This document shows, piece by piece, positions 47,955 to 56,244 of a stretch of 64,000 nt of DNA. Position numbers and translations under genes: made by a program. This stretch comes from Streptomyces sp. WMMC500 (GTDB taxonomy: Bacteria; Actinomycetota; Actinomycetes; Streptomycetales; Streptomycetaceae): the NCBI RefSeq assembly GCF_027497195.1, contig NZ_CP114905.1:1736001-1800000 (forward strand), written 5' to 3'. The notes under the pieces were generated by a model that saw only the letters and a program-made list of their open reading frames with translations, ran no database searches and was not told the origin of the DNA. Within the stretch, counting starts at the first letter, position 1. Every line of letters starts with the position of its first letter.

Positions 47955-47983
47955 GTTATCACTCATACGTGACTGTCGTCACG
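47955..47983 (-). promoter_or_regulatory. Promoter/operator shared with the CoA-ligase half
   Basis: CGTGAC-GACA-GTCACG, a perfect 6-bp inverted repeat (47983-47968), is followed after 7 nt by GATAAC (47960-47955). The 14-mer and its 9-nt distance to GATAWC are identical to the dehydrogenase promoter at 37797-37825. Confidence 0.7.
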
Positions 47984-48072
47984 ACCGCGCGATACGCGAC
48001 CCGGGCGCACGGGTGCCGCGGCACGGCCTCGCGGAGCAGTCCCGCGGACCGGTCCCGGCGAGCGGGCGGGCG

Positions 48073-49071
48073 TCAGCCCAGGGTGGCGACCATGAGCGCC
48101 TTGATGGTGTGCATCCGGTTCTCCGCCTCGTCGAACACGACGGAGTGCTCGGACTCGAAGACCTCGTCGGTGACCTCCAGCGACGTCAGCCCGTGCCGCT
48201 CGTGGATCTCGCGGCCGACGGCCGTGCCGAGGTCGTGGAAGGCGGGCAGGCAGTGCAGGAACTTCACGTCCGGGTTGCCGGTGGCGCGCAGCACGTCCGC
48301 CGTCACCGCGTACGGGCGCAGCGCCGTGATCCGCTCGTCCCACACCTGCGTGGGCTCCCCCATCGAGACCCACACGTCGGTGGCGACGAAGTCGGCGCCG
48401 GCCACCCCCTCCGCGACGTCCGCGGTGAGCGTGATCCGCGCGCCGGAGGCGGCGGCGAGCCGGCGGGCCTCGGCGACGACCGCCGGGTCGGGGCGGTACG
48501 CCTCGGGCGCGACGATGCGCACGTCCATGCCGAGGAGGGCGGCGGTGACGAGATAGGAGTTGCCCATGTTGAAGCGGGCGTCGCCGAGGTAGGCGTACGC
48601 GATCTCCTCGACCGGCTTGGGGCTGTGCTCGGTCATCGTGAGGACGTCGGCGAGCATCTGGGTGGGGTGCCAGTCGTCGGTCAGGCCGTTGTAGACGGGC
48701 ACGCCCGCGTACGCGGCCAGCTCCTCGACGGCCGACTGGGCGGTGCCGCGGTACTGGATGGCGTCGTACATCCGCCCCAGCACCCGCGCGGTGTCCTTCA
48801 CCGACTCCTTGTGGCCGAGCTGCGAGCCGGCCGGGTCGAGATAGGTGGTCGACGCGCCCTGGTCGGCCGCCGCGACCTCGAAGGCGGCGCGGGTGCGCGT
48901 CGAGGTCTTCTCGAAGACCAGCGCGACGTTCTTCCCGGTCAGCCGGCGCCGCTCGGCGCCCTCCCGCTTCTCCGCCTTCAGCGCGGCGGCCAGGGAGAGG
49001 AGATGGCGCAGCTCCTCGGCGGTGCAGTCCAGCTCCTTGACGAAGTTCCGGCCGGTGAGGTCTGTCGCCAT
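48073..49071 (-). CDS. argF: Ornithine carbamoyltransferase
   Basis: A 332-residue enzyme that interconverts ornithine plus carbamoyl phosphate with citrulline. Carbamoyl-phosphate site [13 protein letters not shown] (about 57-69), ornithine loop SMGEP, and catalytic [10 protein letters not shown]. Downstream of arcA on the same strand with a 40-nt gap, so in this operon it can serve the arginine deiminase (catabolic) route. The biosynthetic role is equally possible; sequence alone does not separate ArgF from ArcB. ATG 49071 follows GGGAG. Confidence 0.93.
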   Translation of the reverse strand: MATDLTGRNFVKELDCTAEELRHLLSLAAALKAEKREGAERRRLTGKNVALVFEKTSTRTRAAFEVAAADQGASTTYLDPAGSQLGHKESVKDTARVLGRMYDAIQYRGTAQSAVEELAAYAGVPVYNGLTDDWHPTQMLADVLTMTEHSPKPVEEIAYAYLGDARFNMGNSYLVTAALLGMDVRIVAPEAYRPDPAVVAEARRLAAASGARITLTADVAEGVAGADFVATDVWVSMGEPTQVWDERITALRPYAVTADVLRATGNPDVKFLHCLPAFHDLGTAVGREIHERHGLTSLEVTDEVFESEHSVVFDEAENRMHTIKALMVATLG

Positions 49072-49093
49072 GGTCCCGCACTCCCGAGATTCT

Positions 49094-49109
49094 ATGCGTA
49101 TGAACGCAT
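49094..49109. promoter_or_regulatory. ARG-box-like palindrome between arcA and argF
   Basis: ATGCGT-ATGA-ACGCAT: perfect 6-bp arms, 23 nt before argF, in the only AT-richer patch nearby. It resembles an ArgR half-box pair. Confidence 0.5.
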
Positions 49110-49111
49110 CA

Positions 49112-50389
49112 CTATACAGACCGATCGGCGGACGCGGCCCCGGGGGGCTGGACCGGGCCGCGCTCGACGGGACAGCTCATGCACCGCGGCCCGCCGCGCC
49201 CGCGGCCCAGCTCGCTGCCGCGGATCTCGATCACCTCGATGCCCTGCTTGCGCAGGTAGGTGTTCGTCGTCGAGTTCCGCTCGTACGCCACCACCACCCC
49301 CGGCTCCACCGCCAGCACGTTGCAGCCGTCGTCCCACTGCTCCCGCTCCGCGGCGTGCACGTCCTGCGTCGGGGTCAGCACCCGGATCCCGTCCAGGCCC
49401 AGCGCGGCGGCGATGGCGTTGTGCATGTGCTCCGGCGGATGGTCCGTGACCTTCAGGTCGTCGCTGCCCGAGCCGGGCTCGATCGTGTACGAGCGCAGCA
49501 TGCCCAGGCCCGCGTACTGCGTGAACGTGTCGGCGTCGATCATCGTCATCACCGTGTCGAGGTGCATGAACGCCCGCGCCTTCGGCATGTCCAGCGCGAC
49601 GATCGTGCGCGCCGAGCCGGCCGCGAACAGCCCGCGCGCCAGCAGCTCCACCGCCTGCGGCGTGGTGCGCTCGCTCATCCCGATGAGCACGGCGCCGTTG
49701 CCGATGACCAGCACGTCACCGCCCTCGATGGTCGACGGGTAGTCCTCCTGACCGCCGGACCAGACGTGGAAGGCGCCGGACTGCGGCCCGGCGAACAGCG
49801 GATGGTGCTTGTAGATCGCCTCGAAGTGGACCGTCTCGCGCTGCCGCGCCGGCCAGCGCATCGCGTTGATCGACACCCCGTCGTAGACCCAGCAGGACGT
49901 GTCGCGGGTGAACAGGTGGTTCGGCAGCGGGCCGAGGAGGAAGTCGTCCGGGTCCATCACGTGGAAGCGCACCGACGCCGGCTCGGCGAACCCGTCCAGG
50001 TACTCCCGCTTCGTCATCCCGCCGACCAGCGCCTCGACGAGGGCCGCGGAGTCCAGGGACTCGAACGTGGCGCGGAGCTTCTCGGTGGCCAGCGGCCCGT
50101 ACTCCTTCTCGTCGAAGACGCGGTCGAGGACGAGCGCCCGCGCCTCGGGGATGTCCAGGCTCTCGGCGAGCAGGTCGCCGAAGAGGTGCACCCGCACGCC
50201 GCGGTCGCGCAGCACGTCGGCGAAGCCGTCGTGCTCCTCGCGGGCGCGGCGGACCCACAGCACGTCGTCGAAGAGGAGGGCGTCCTTGTTGCGGGGCGTG
50301 AGCCGCTTCAGCTCCATGTCCGGCCGGTGCAGTATCACGCGGCGCAGGCGGCCGGCCTCGGAGTCGACGCGGAAAGAGGGCGCAGGCAT
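49112..50389 (-). CDS. arcA: Arginine deiminase
   Basis: A 425-residue guanidino-group hydrolase that converts arginine to citrulline and ammonia. Signatures: [36 protein letters not shown]-type [68 protein letters not shown] (catalytic His), and the nucleophilic Cys near the end in [14 protein letters not shown]. With argF downstream it forms the first two steps of the ADI pathway; no carbamate kinase gene is visible here. Confidence 0.95.
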   Translation of the reverse strand: MPAPSFRVDSEAGRLRRVILHRPDMELKRLTPRNKDALLFDDVLWVRRAREEHDGFADVLRDRGVRVHLFGDLLAESLDIPEARALVLDRVFDEKEYGPLATEKLRATFESLDSAALVEALVGGMTKREYLDGFAEPASVRFHVMDPDDFLLGPLPNHLFTRDTSCWVYDGVSINAMRWPARQRETVHFEAIYKHHPLFAGPQSGAFHVWSGGQEDYPSTIEGGDVLVIGNGAVLIGMSERTTPQAVELLARGLFAAGSARTIVALDMPKARAFMHLDTVMTMIDADTFTQYAGLGMLRSYTIEPGSGSDDLKVTDHPPEHMHNAIAAALGLDGIRVLTPTQDVHAAEREQWDDGCNVLAVEPGVVVAYERNSTTNTYLRKQGIEVIEIRGSELGRGRGGPRCMSCPVERGPVQPPGAASADRSV

Positions 50390-50515
50390 GAGATCAGACT
50401 GCCACGCGGGGCGAGGCGGGGCAGCGGTTCGGGATCACGGGACGGAGGCGGAGACGGTACGGAGACGGGGGCGCGGGGCGGCGGGCGCGGGGGGCCGGGC
50501 GGCGGTGCGGGGTGC

Positions 50516-50548
50516 GGCGGGCCCGCGGTGGTGGTGCGCGGGCCCGCC
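50516..50548 (-). terminator. pnkp terminator
   Basis: Perfect 11-bp stem GGCGGGCCCGC / GCGGGCCCGCC with an 11-nt loop, 5 nt past the pnkp stop. Confidence 0.65.
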
Positions 50549-50552
50549 CGTC

Positions 50553-53246
50553 TCACAGCCGCGGGTCCACCGGCTCCGACTCCAGCGCCAGCACCGCGAA
50601 CACCGCCTCGTGCACCCGCCACAGCGGCTCCCCCGCCGCCAGCCGGTCCAGCGCCTCCAGCCCGAGCGCGTACTCACGCAGTGCGAGGGAGCGCTTGTGG
50701 CCGAGGAAGCGGTTCCGCAGCCGGGTCAGGTTCTCCGGGCGGGTGTACTCCGGGCCGTAGATGATCCGCAGGTACTCCCGGCCGCGGCACTTGACCCCCG
50801 GCTGTACGAGCCTGCCGTCGCCGTTGCGTACGCACGCCTGCAGCGGCTTGACGACCATGCCCTCGCCGCCGGCCGCCGTCGTCTCCCGCCACCAGGCCAC
50901 GCCCGCGGCCACCGACTCGTCGTCGCCGGTGTCGACGTACAGCCGGCCGGTGCGCTGGAGCAGGCCGCTCGCGTCGTGCTCCACCAGCCGGTCGAGCAGG
51001 GCGAGCTGGGCGTCGTGCGGCTCGGTGGCCAGGTTCCGGCCCTCGGCGGCGAGGAGCTGGAACGGGGCCAGGCGCACGCCGTCGAGGCCGTCGACCGGCC
51101 AGCAGTAGCGGCGGTACGCGGCCGAGAACGCCTCGGCGTCGGCGGCCCGCTCGCGCTGGCGGGCGAGGAGGGCGGCGACGGCGGGCTCCGGGTCGCCGTC
51201 CCCGGCCGCGGCCGGGGCGGCCTGCGCCGCCTGCGGGGCGGTGCCGGCCAGCCGCGTCCGCGTCGCCTCCAGCGCCGCCAGCGCGCCCGGGAACACCGCC
51301 CGCGACGCCGCGCCCACCGCCGCGTACTGCTGCCGCAGCAGCCCGCCCGCCTTCAGCGACCAGGGCAGCAGCTCGGCGTCGAGCAGCAGCCAGTCCGTCC
51401 CCAGCTCCTCCCACAGCCCGGCCGCCGTCACCGCCTCGCGGACGCGGGCGAGCACCTGCTCGGTGCGCTCCGCGTCGGAGAAGAACGGGCGGCCCGTACG
51501 CGTGTGCAGCGCACCCGTGACGCCCGCCCCCGCGGGCAGGCCGAAGCGCTTCTCCGCGACGCCCGCGTCCCGGCACACCAGCGCCACCGCGCGCGAGCCC
51601 ATGTGCTTCTCCTCGCACACCACGCGCGCCACGCCGTCCGCGCGGTACGCCGCGAACGCCTCCGCCGGGTGCTCCAGGTGCCCCTCCTCCGCGGAGGTGG
51701 CGGTGGGCGCCATCGTCGGCGGCAGGTACAGCAGCAGCCGCGGGTCGACCGCGAAGCGGCTCATGACCTCCAGCGCCGCCGCCGCGTTCTCCTCCCGCAC
51801 AGCGACGCGGCCGTGCCGGCCGGTCTCCACGACGCGGCGGCCGTGCACGTCCGTGAGGTCCAGCGGGCGGTCGCCGCCCGCGCCGCCCTGCGCCGCGCCG
51901 GTGCCGGCCCCCGCCGCGAGGGGCTTGACCGGCTCGTACCAGACGCGCTCGGCCGGCACGTCGACCAGCTCGCGCTCGGGCCAGCGCAGCGCGGTCAGCT
52001 TGCCGCCGAAGACGCAGCCGGTGTCGAGGCAGAGGGTGTTGTTGACCCACGACGCCTCCGGCGTCGGGGTGTGGCCGTAGACGACGGCGGCCCGGCCGCG
52101 GTACTCCTCGGCCCACGGGTAGCGCACCGGCAGGCCGTACTCGTCGGTCTCGCCCGTCGTGTCGCCGTACAGCGCGAAGGAGCGCACCCGGCCGGAGGTG
52201 CGGCCGTGGTACTTCTCCGGCAGGCCGGCGTGGCTGACGACGAGCCGGCCGCCGTCGAGGACGTAGTGGCTGACGAGCCCGTCGACGAACGTCCGCACCC
52301 GCTCGCGGAACCCGGGCTCCGCCGCCTCCGCGCGCTCCAACTGCTCGACGGTCTCGGCGAGGCCGTGGGAGACCTTGACGTTGCGGCCGTGCAGGAGCCG
52401 GCCGAGCTTGTTCTCGTGGTTGCCGGGCACGCACAGCGCGCTGCCCGCGGCGACCATCCCCATGACGCGGCGCAGCACTCCGGGGCTGTCGGGGCCGCGG
52501 TCGACGAGGTCGCCGACGAAGACCGCCGTACGGCCCGCGGGGTGCACCCCGTCCTCGTACCCGAGGCTCGTCAGCAGCGTCTCCAGCTCGCTCGCGCAGC
52601 CGTGGACGTCGCCGATGAGGTCGAACGGGCCGGTGAGGTGTGCCAGATCGTTGTAGCGGCGCTCCCGCACGACCCGGGCGGCGTCGACCTCGTCCGTGCC
52701 GCGCAGGTGGTGCACGGTGCGGAAGCCCTCGCGCGGCAGCCCGCGCAGGCCGCGGCGCAGCTCGCGGCGCTGCCGCGGGATGACGTGGGCGCCCATGCCG
52801 GCGCGGTCGGGGCGGGCGGCGTTGCGCTCGCGGCAGACGCTCTCGGGGACGTCGAGGACGATGGCGACGGGCAGCACGTCGTGCTCGCGGGCGAGCCGGA
52901 CGAGCTGGCGGCGGGCCTCCGGCTGGACGCTGGTGGCGTCGACGACGGTGAGCCGGCCGGCGGCGAGGCGTTTGCCGGCGATGTAGTGCAGAACGTCGAA
53001 CGCGTCGCCGGAGGCGGACTGGTCGTTCTCGTCGTCGGCGACCAGACCGCGGCAGAAGTCGGAGGAGAGGACCTCGGTCGGCTTGAAGTGGCGCCGGGCG
53101 AAGGTGGACTTGCCGGAGCCGGTGGTGCCGATGAGGACGACGAGGGAGAGGTCGGGGACGCCGAGGCGGCGCGTCGGGGCGGTGTCGGGTGCCGGGGTGG
53201 CGTCCGGTGTCGGGGTGGCGTCCGGTGTCGGAGTGGCGTCGCTCAT
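50553..53246 (-). CDS. pnkp: Polynucleotide kinase-phosphatase-ligase (RNA repair)
   Basis: An 897-residue three-domain enzyme. Kinase: P-loop VVLIGTTGSGKSTFA (about 40-47) and the Asp/Arg motif RRRYND-type linker. Metallophosphoesterase: DLIGDVHGCASELE (about 210), FVGDLVDRGPDSPG, CVPGNHENK. Adenylyltransferase/ligase: KHMGSRAVAL near residue 560 (nucleotidyl Lys) and GEGMVVKP. It heals and, with Hen1, seals ribotoxin-cleaved tRNA. ATG overlaps the hen1 stop (ATGA). The N-terminus is an 18-bp-repeat-encoded Thr/Pro/Asp stretch (TPTPDA) ahead of the kinase. Confidence 0.95.
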   Translation of the reverse strand: MSDATPTPDATPTPDATPAPDTAPTRRLGVPDLSLVVLIGTTGSGKSTFARRHFKPTEVLSSDFCRGLVADDENDQSASGDAFDVLHYIAGKRLAAGRLTVVDATSVQPEARRQLVRLAREHDVLPVAIVLDVPESVCRERNAARPDRAGMGAHVIPRQRRELRRGLRGLPREGFRTVHHLRGTDEVDAARVVRERRYNDLAHLTGPFDLIGDVHGCASELETLLTSLGYEDGVHPAGRTAVFVGDLVDRGPDSPGVLRRVMGMVAAGSALCVPGNHENKLGRLLHGRNVKVSHGLAETVEQLERAEAAEPGFRERVRTFVDGLVSHYVLDGGRLVVSHAGLPEKYHGRTSGRVRSFALYGDTTGETDEYGLPVRYPWAEEYRGRAAVVYGHTPTPEASWVNNTLCLDTGCVFGGKLTALRWPERELVDVPAERVWYEPVKPLAAGAGTGAAQGGAGGDRPLDLTDVHGRRVVETGRHGRVAVREENAAAALEVMSRFAVDPRLLLYLPPTMAPTATSAEEGHLEHPAEAFAAYRADGVARVVCEEKHMGSRAVALVCRDAGVAEKRFGLPAGAGVTGALHTRTGRPFFSDAERTEQVLARVREAVTAAGLWEELGTDWLLLDAELLPWSLKAGGLLRQQYAAVGAASRAVFPGALAALEATRTRLAGTAPQAAQAAPAAAGDGDPEPAVAALLARQRERAADAEAFSAAYRRYCWPVDGLDGVRLAPFQLLAAEGRNLATEPHDAQLALLDRLVEHDASGLLQRTGRLYVDTGDDESVAAGVAWWRETTAAGGEGMVVKPLQACVRNGDGRLVQPGVKCRGREYLRIIYGPEYTRPENLTRLRNRFLGHKRSLALREYALGLEALDRLAAGEPLWRVHEAVFAVLALESEPVDPRL

Positions 53247-53310
53247 CACGCCTCCTTCGGGGTGTCGGTGCGGCCGGGCGTGCCGGTGCGGCCGGGCGTG
53301 CCGGTGCGGT
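53181..53310. repeat. 18-bp tandem repeats on both sides of the hen1/pnkp junction
   Basis: About three GGTGTCGGGGTGGCGTCC-like units (about 53188-53241) encode the pnkp N-terminal TPTPDA repeats. About two and a half TGCCGGTGCGGCCGGGCG units (about 53271-53310) encode the hen1 C-terminal TGTPGR repeats. The ATGA overlap lies between them. Confidence 0.85.
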
Positions 53311-54757
53311 CGCCGGTCCTGGTGAAGACCGCGAGCTGGGTCGGCGGGCCGACCTCCGGGTCGTCCGGGCCCACGCCCGCGTACGCCACGGCGTAGCCGA
53401 ACCGCGCCGCCACGGGCCCGGCCCAGGCGCGGAACTCCGCCCGGGTCCACTCGAAGCGGTGGTCCGCGTGCCGGACGTGGCCGGCGGGCAGGGACTCCCA
53501 GCGCACGTTGTACTCGGAGTTGGGCGTCGTCACGACCACCGTCGCCGGCCGCGCGGAGCCGAAGACGGCGTACTCCAGGGCGGGCAGCCGCGGCGGGTCG
53601 ACGTGCTCGACGACCTCGCTGAGCACGGCGGCGTCGTAACCCGCGAGCCGGCGGTCGGTGTACGTGAGGGCGCTCTGCAGCAGCGACACGCGCGCGGCCT
53701 GCCGCTCGCCCATGCGCTCCAGGCGCAGCCGGCGGGCGGCGGCGGCGAGGGCGCGTACGGACACGTCGACGCCGACGACCTCGGTGAACCGCGGGTCGTT
53801 CAGCAGCTCTTTGACCAACTGTCCCTGGCCGCAGCCGAGGTCGAGCACCCGGGCGGCGCCGGCGGCGCGCAGCGCCTCGGCGATCGCGGCGCGGCGCTGC
53901 ACGGCGAGCGGCACCGGCTTCTCCTCGGTGTCGGTCGTCTCGTCGACGGCGTTGTCCAGCTCCTCCGGCTCGGCGTCGTCGGACTCGGCCAGGCGCGCCA
54001 GCTCCAGCCGCTCCAGCGCCTCGCGGGCGAGCGACCACCGGCGGGAGAGGTAGCGGCCGGTGATGAGCCGCTGCTCGGGGTGGTCCTCCAGCCAGCCCTC
54101 GCCGGCGCGCAGCAGCTTGTCGACCTCGTCGGGGGCGACGCCGTAGTGCTTGGCGTCGTCGAGCACCGGCAACAGCACGTACAGGTGGCGCAGCGCGTCG
54201 GCGAGCCGCACCTCGCCGTCGAGGACGAGGGAGACGTAGCGCGAGTCGCCCCAGTCGGGGAAGGCGGGGTCCAGCGGCACCGGGTCGGCGGTGACCCGCC
54301 AGCCCATGGGCGCGAAGAGGCGGCTCACCAGCTCGGGGCCGCCGCGGGCGGCGACGGCGGGCACCTCGATGCGCAGCGGGAGGGGCTGCGCGGCGCGCTC
54401 GGGGTGGGTGCGGCTGGAGCCGGTCATCGCGGTCCGGAAGACGCGGCCGAGCGCGACGGCCAGGAGGGAGGACGCGGCGTAGGGCCGGTCGTTGACGTAC
54501 TGCGCGAGGGCGGAGTCGGGGCTCTTGCCCTTGCCGCCCTTGCCCGTGCCCTTGGCGGCGCGCACCAGGCCGACGGGGTCCACTTCGAGGAGCAGCGCGG
54601 CGGTGCAGCGGGCGGGGGTCGCCTCGGGGTAGAAGACGTGGGCCGTGCCGCGGGAGGTGGCGAACTCCTGCGCTTTGCCGGGGTGCTTGTGCAGGAGGAA
54701 GCCGAGGTCGGTGGCGGGCGCGGCGTCGGTGCCGGTCGCGGTGATGGTCAGGAACAC
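53246..54757 (-). CDS. hen1: RNA 3'-terminal 2'-O-methyltransferase Hen1
   Basis: A 503-residue protein that marks the 3' end of cleaved RNA with a 2'-O-methyl group before ligation by Pnkp. N-terminal Hen1_N domain (FLTITATG...DLGFLLHKHPGKAQEF..GTAHVFYPEA). C-terminal methyltransferase: SAM loop ARVLDLGCGQGQLVKELL (about 318), VVGVDVSVRALAAAARRL, and the Mn-binding ExxEH motif AAVLSEVVEHVDPPRL, then TTPNSEYNVRWE and HADHRFEWTRAEF. GTG 54757 chosen as the family-like start. The last 20 residues are repeat-encoded. Confidence 0.95.
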   Translation of the reverse strand: MFLTITATGTDAAPATDLGFLLHKHPGKAQEFATSRGTAHVFYPEATPARCTAALLLEVDPVGLVRAAKGTGKGGKGKSPDSALAQYVNDRPYAASSLLAVALGRVFRTAMTGSSRTHPERAAQPLPLRIEVPAVAARGGPELVSRLFAPMGWRVTADPVPLDPAFPDWGDSRYVSLVLDGEVRLADALRHLYVLLPVLDDAKHYGVAPDEVDKLLRAGEGWLEDHPEQRLITGRYLSRRWSLAREALERLELARLAESDDAEPEELDNAVDETTDTEEKPVPLAVQRRAAIAEALRAAGAARVLDLGCGQGQLVKELLNDPRFTEVVGVDVSVRALAAAARRLRLERMGERQAARVSLLQSALTYTDRRLAGYDAAVLSEVVEHVDPPRLPALEYAVFGSARPATVVVTTPNSEYNVRWESLPAGHVRHADHRFEWTRAEFRAWAGPVAARFGYAVAYAGVGPDDPEVGPPTQLAVFTRTGDRTGTPGRTGTPGRTDTPKEA

Positions 54758-54821
54758 GTGCGCGAGTATGTCGCGCGCGGCTGGGCGCGGGCCAGCGGGT
54801 TTCGGGCGGGGGGAGATCAGT

Positions 54822-54918
54822 GCTCGCCTGGGAGAGCGGTGCTCACGGCCGAGAGCAGCGCTCACCATGCAGTCGGGTGCTCACAGCGCGGAGCGGTGCT
54901 CTCGTGCGAGAGCGGCGG
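54822..54918. repeat. Five 19-bp tandem repeats before hen1
   Basis: GCTC anchors recur at 54822, 54841, 54860, 54879 and 54898, an exact 19-bp period, with consensus GCTCACNNNGNGAGAGCGGT. Most units contain GCTC...GAGC and can fold into a small hairpin. The array fills the mmuM-hen1 gap, ending at the mmuM stop. Confidence 0.9.
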
Positions 54919-55857
54919 TCACCGCCCCGCGCCGTCCCCGTGCAGCTCCGCCGCCAGGGCGGCGATCGCCTCCGGGCCGACGCGGCAGCAGCCCCCCAGG
55001 ACGGCCGCGCCCGCGCGCCGCCAACGCACCGCGCTCGTGGCCTCGAACGAGCCGGGGCCGCGCCAGGCACGGGTCTTCGCGTCCCAGCCCTCGCCGCTGT
55101 TCGGGTACGCCACCACCGGCTTGCCCGTGACCCGCGCCGCCGTCTCCACCGCGTACGCGACGTCCTCCGGCGCGCAGCAGTTGACGCCCACCGCCGCCAC
55201 CCGCTCGTCGTCCGCCGCGAGCGCGAAGGCGTCCGCCAGCGGCTCCCCCGCGCGGGTCGCCCCGCCCGCGACCGTGTACGTCAGCCACACCGGCACGCCG
55301 AGCCCCGCCGCCGCCCGCAGCAGCGCCGTCGCCTCCGTCGTCCCCGGGACCGTCTCCAGCGCCAGCACGTCCGGCTCCGCCGCGGCCAGCACCTCGAGAC
55401 GGGGCCGGTGGAAGCGCTCCAGCTCGGCCACGCCCACGCCGTCCCCGTACCGGCCGTGGTACTCCGAGCCGTCCGCCAGCATCGCCCCGTACGGCCCCGC
55501 CGACGCCGCCACCCACACCGGCCGCGGCGCCGCGTCCGCCACCCGCCGGGCCAGCGCCACGCTGCTCGTCAGCAGCCGGGCCGCCTCCACGCGGCCGGCG
55601 CCCCGGCGCGCGAAGCCCTCGAACGTCGCCTGGTAGCTCGCCGTCAGCAGCACCTCTGCCCCGGCACGTACGTATGCGGTGTGGGCGGCCTCGATCTGCG
55701 CCGGGTCCTCGGCGAGGACCCGGGCGGACCACAGCGCGTCGCCGAGGTCGCAGCCCTGCGCTTCGAGCTGGTTCGACAGGCCACCGTCGAGGACCAGCGG
55801 CGGGCCGCCGTCCGCGGCCCGCGCGAGCGCCCGGGCGAACGGCACGCGGGGTCTCAA
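54919..55857 (-). CDS. mmuM: Homocysteine S-methyltransferase
   Basis: A 312-residue zinc methyltransferase that uses S-methylmethionine (or SAM) to methylate homocysteine. TIM-barrel start LVLDGGLSNQLEAQGCDL; zinc ligands in VGVNCCAPEDV and the C-terminal GGCCRVGPEAIAALA. The first codon by coupling is TTG 55857, overlapping the MazG-like stop (TTGA); a GTG at 55845 is an alternative. Coupled to the MazG-like gene upstream. The operon order is SDR, MazG, mmuM, then hen1-pnkp after the repeat array. Confidence 0.9.
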   Translation of the reverse strand: MRPRVPFARALARAADGGPPLVLDGGLSNQLEAQGCDLGDALWSARVLAEDPAQIEAAHTAYVRAGAEVLLTASYQATFEGFARRGAGRVEAARLLTSSVALARRVADAAPRPVWVAASAGPYGAMLADGSEYHGRYGDGVGVAELERFHRPRLEVLAAAEPDVLALETVPGTTEATALLRAAAGLGVPVWLTYTVAGGATRAGEPLADAFALAADDERVAAVGVNCCAPEDVAYAVETAARVTGKPVVAYPNSGEGWDAKTRAWRGPGSFEATSAVRWRRAGAAVLGGCCRVGPEAIAALAAELHGDGAGR

Positions 55858-56222
55858 CGCCCCGCCCCCGACCCGGGCTCCGCCCCCGGCGCGCTCTCCC
55901 CCTGCGGTGCCGGGAACCGCTCCTCGTTGCGCTCGATCTTCGCCGCCAGCGCCGCCAGCGGGTCCACCCCCACCACGGAGCAGAACTGCAGCAGGTACGC
56001 CAGGACGTCCGCGACCTCGTCCGTCACCCGGTGCGCCGCCTCAGGATCCGCCATGATCCGCGCGGACTCCTCAGGCGTCAGCCACTGGAAGATCTCCACC
56101 AGCTCCGCGGACTCCACGCTCAGTGCCGCCGCCAGGTTCTTGGGAGTGTGGTACTGCTCCCAGTCCCGGGCCGCGGCGAACGCCACGAGCCGCTTCTGCA
56201 GTGCCTGCACGTCGTCCGTCAT
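55854..56222 (-). CDS. MazG-like nucleotide pyrophosphohydrolase
   Basis: A 122-residue all-alpha NTP pyrophosphatase of the RS21-C6/MazG kind: helix 1 RLVAFAAARDWEQYHTPKNLAAALSVESAELVEIFQWL (Mg-binding ExxxE) and DEVADVLAYLLQFCSVVGVD (ExxD). Probably a house-cleaning pyrophosphatase for modified nucleotides. The C-terminal 25 residues are Pro/Gly-rich disorder. ATG 56222; its stop overlaps the mmuM start. Confidence 0.88.
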   Translation of the reverse strand: MTDDVQALQKRLVAFAAARDWEQYHTPKNLAAALSVESAELVEIFQWLTPEESARIMADPEAAHRVTDEVADVLAYLLQFCSVVGVDPLAALAAKIERNEERFPAPQGESAPGAEPGSGAGR

Positions 56223-56244
56223 GCGCCCTGTCTACCACCCGCGC

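Noticed and set aside
47904..47966. Longer N-terminus of the enoyl-CoA hydratase
   Set aside because: That ATG lies between the operator and the -10, and the extra residues (NFGSPPPPATVCRQ) are unlike a crotonase.
54822..54918. CRISPR-like array
   Set aside because: The units are contiguous with no unique spacers and there are no cas genes; it is a minisatellite.
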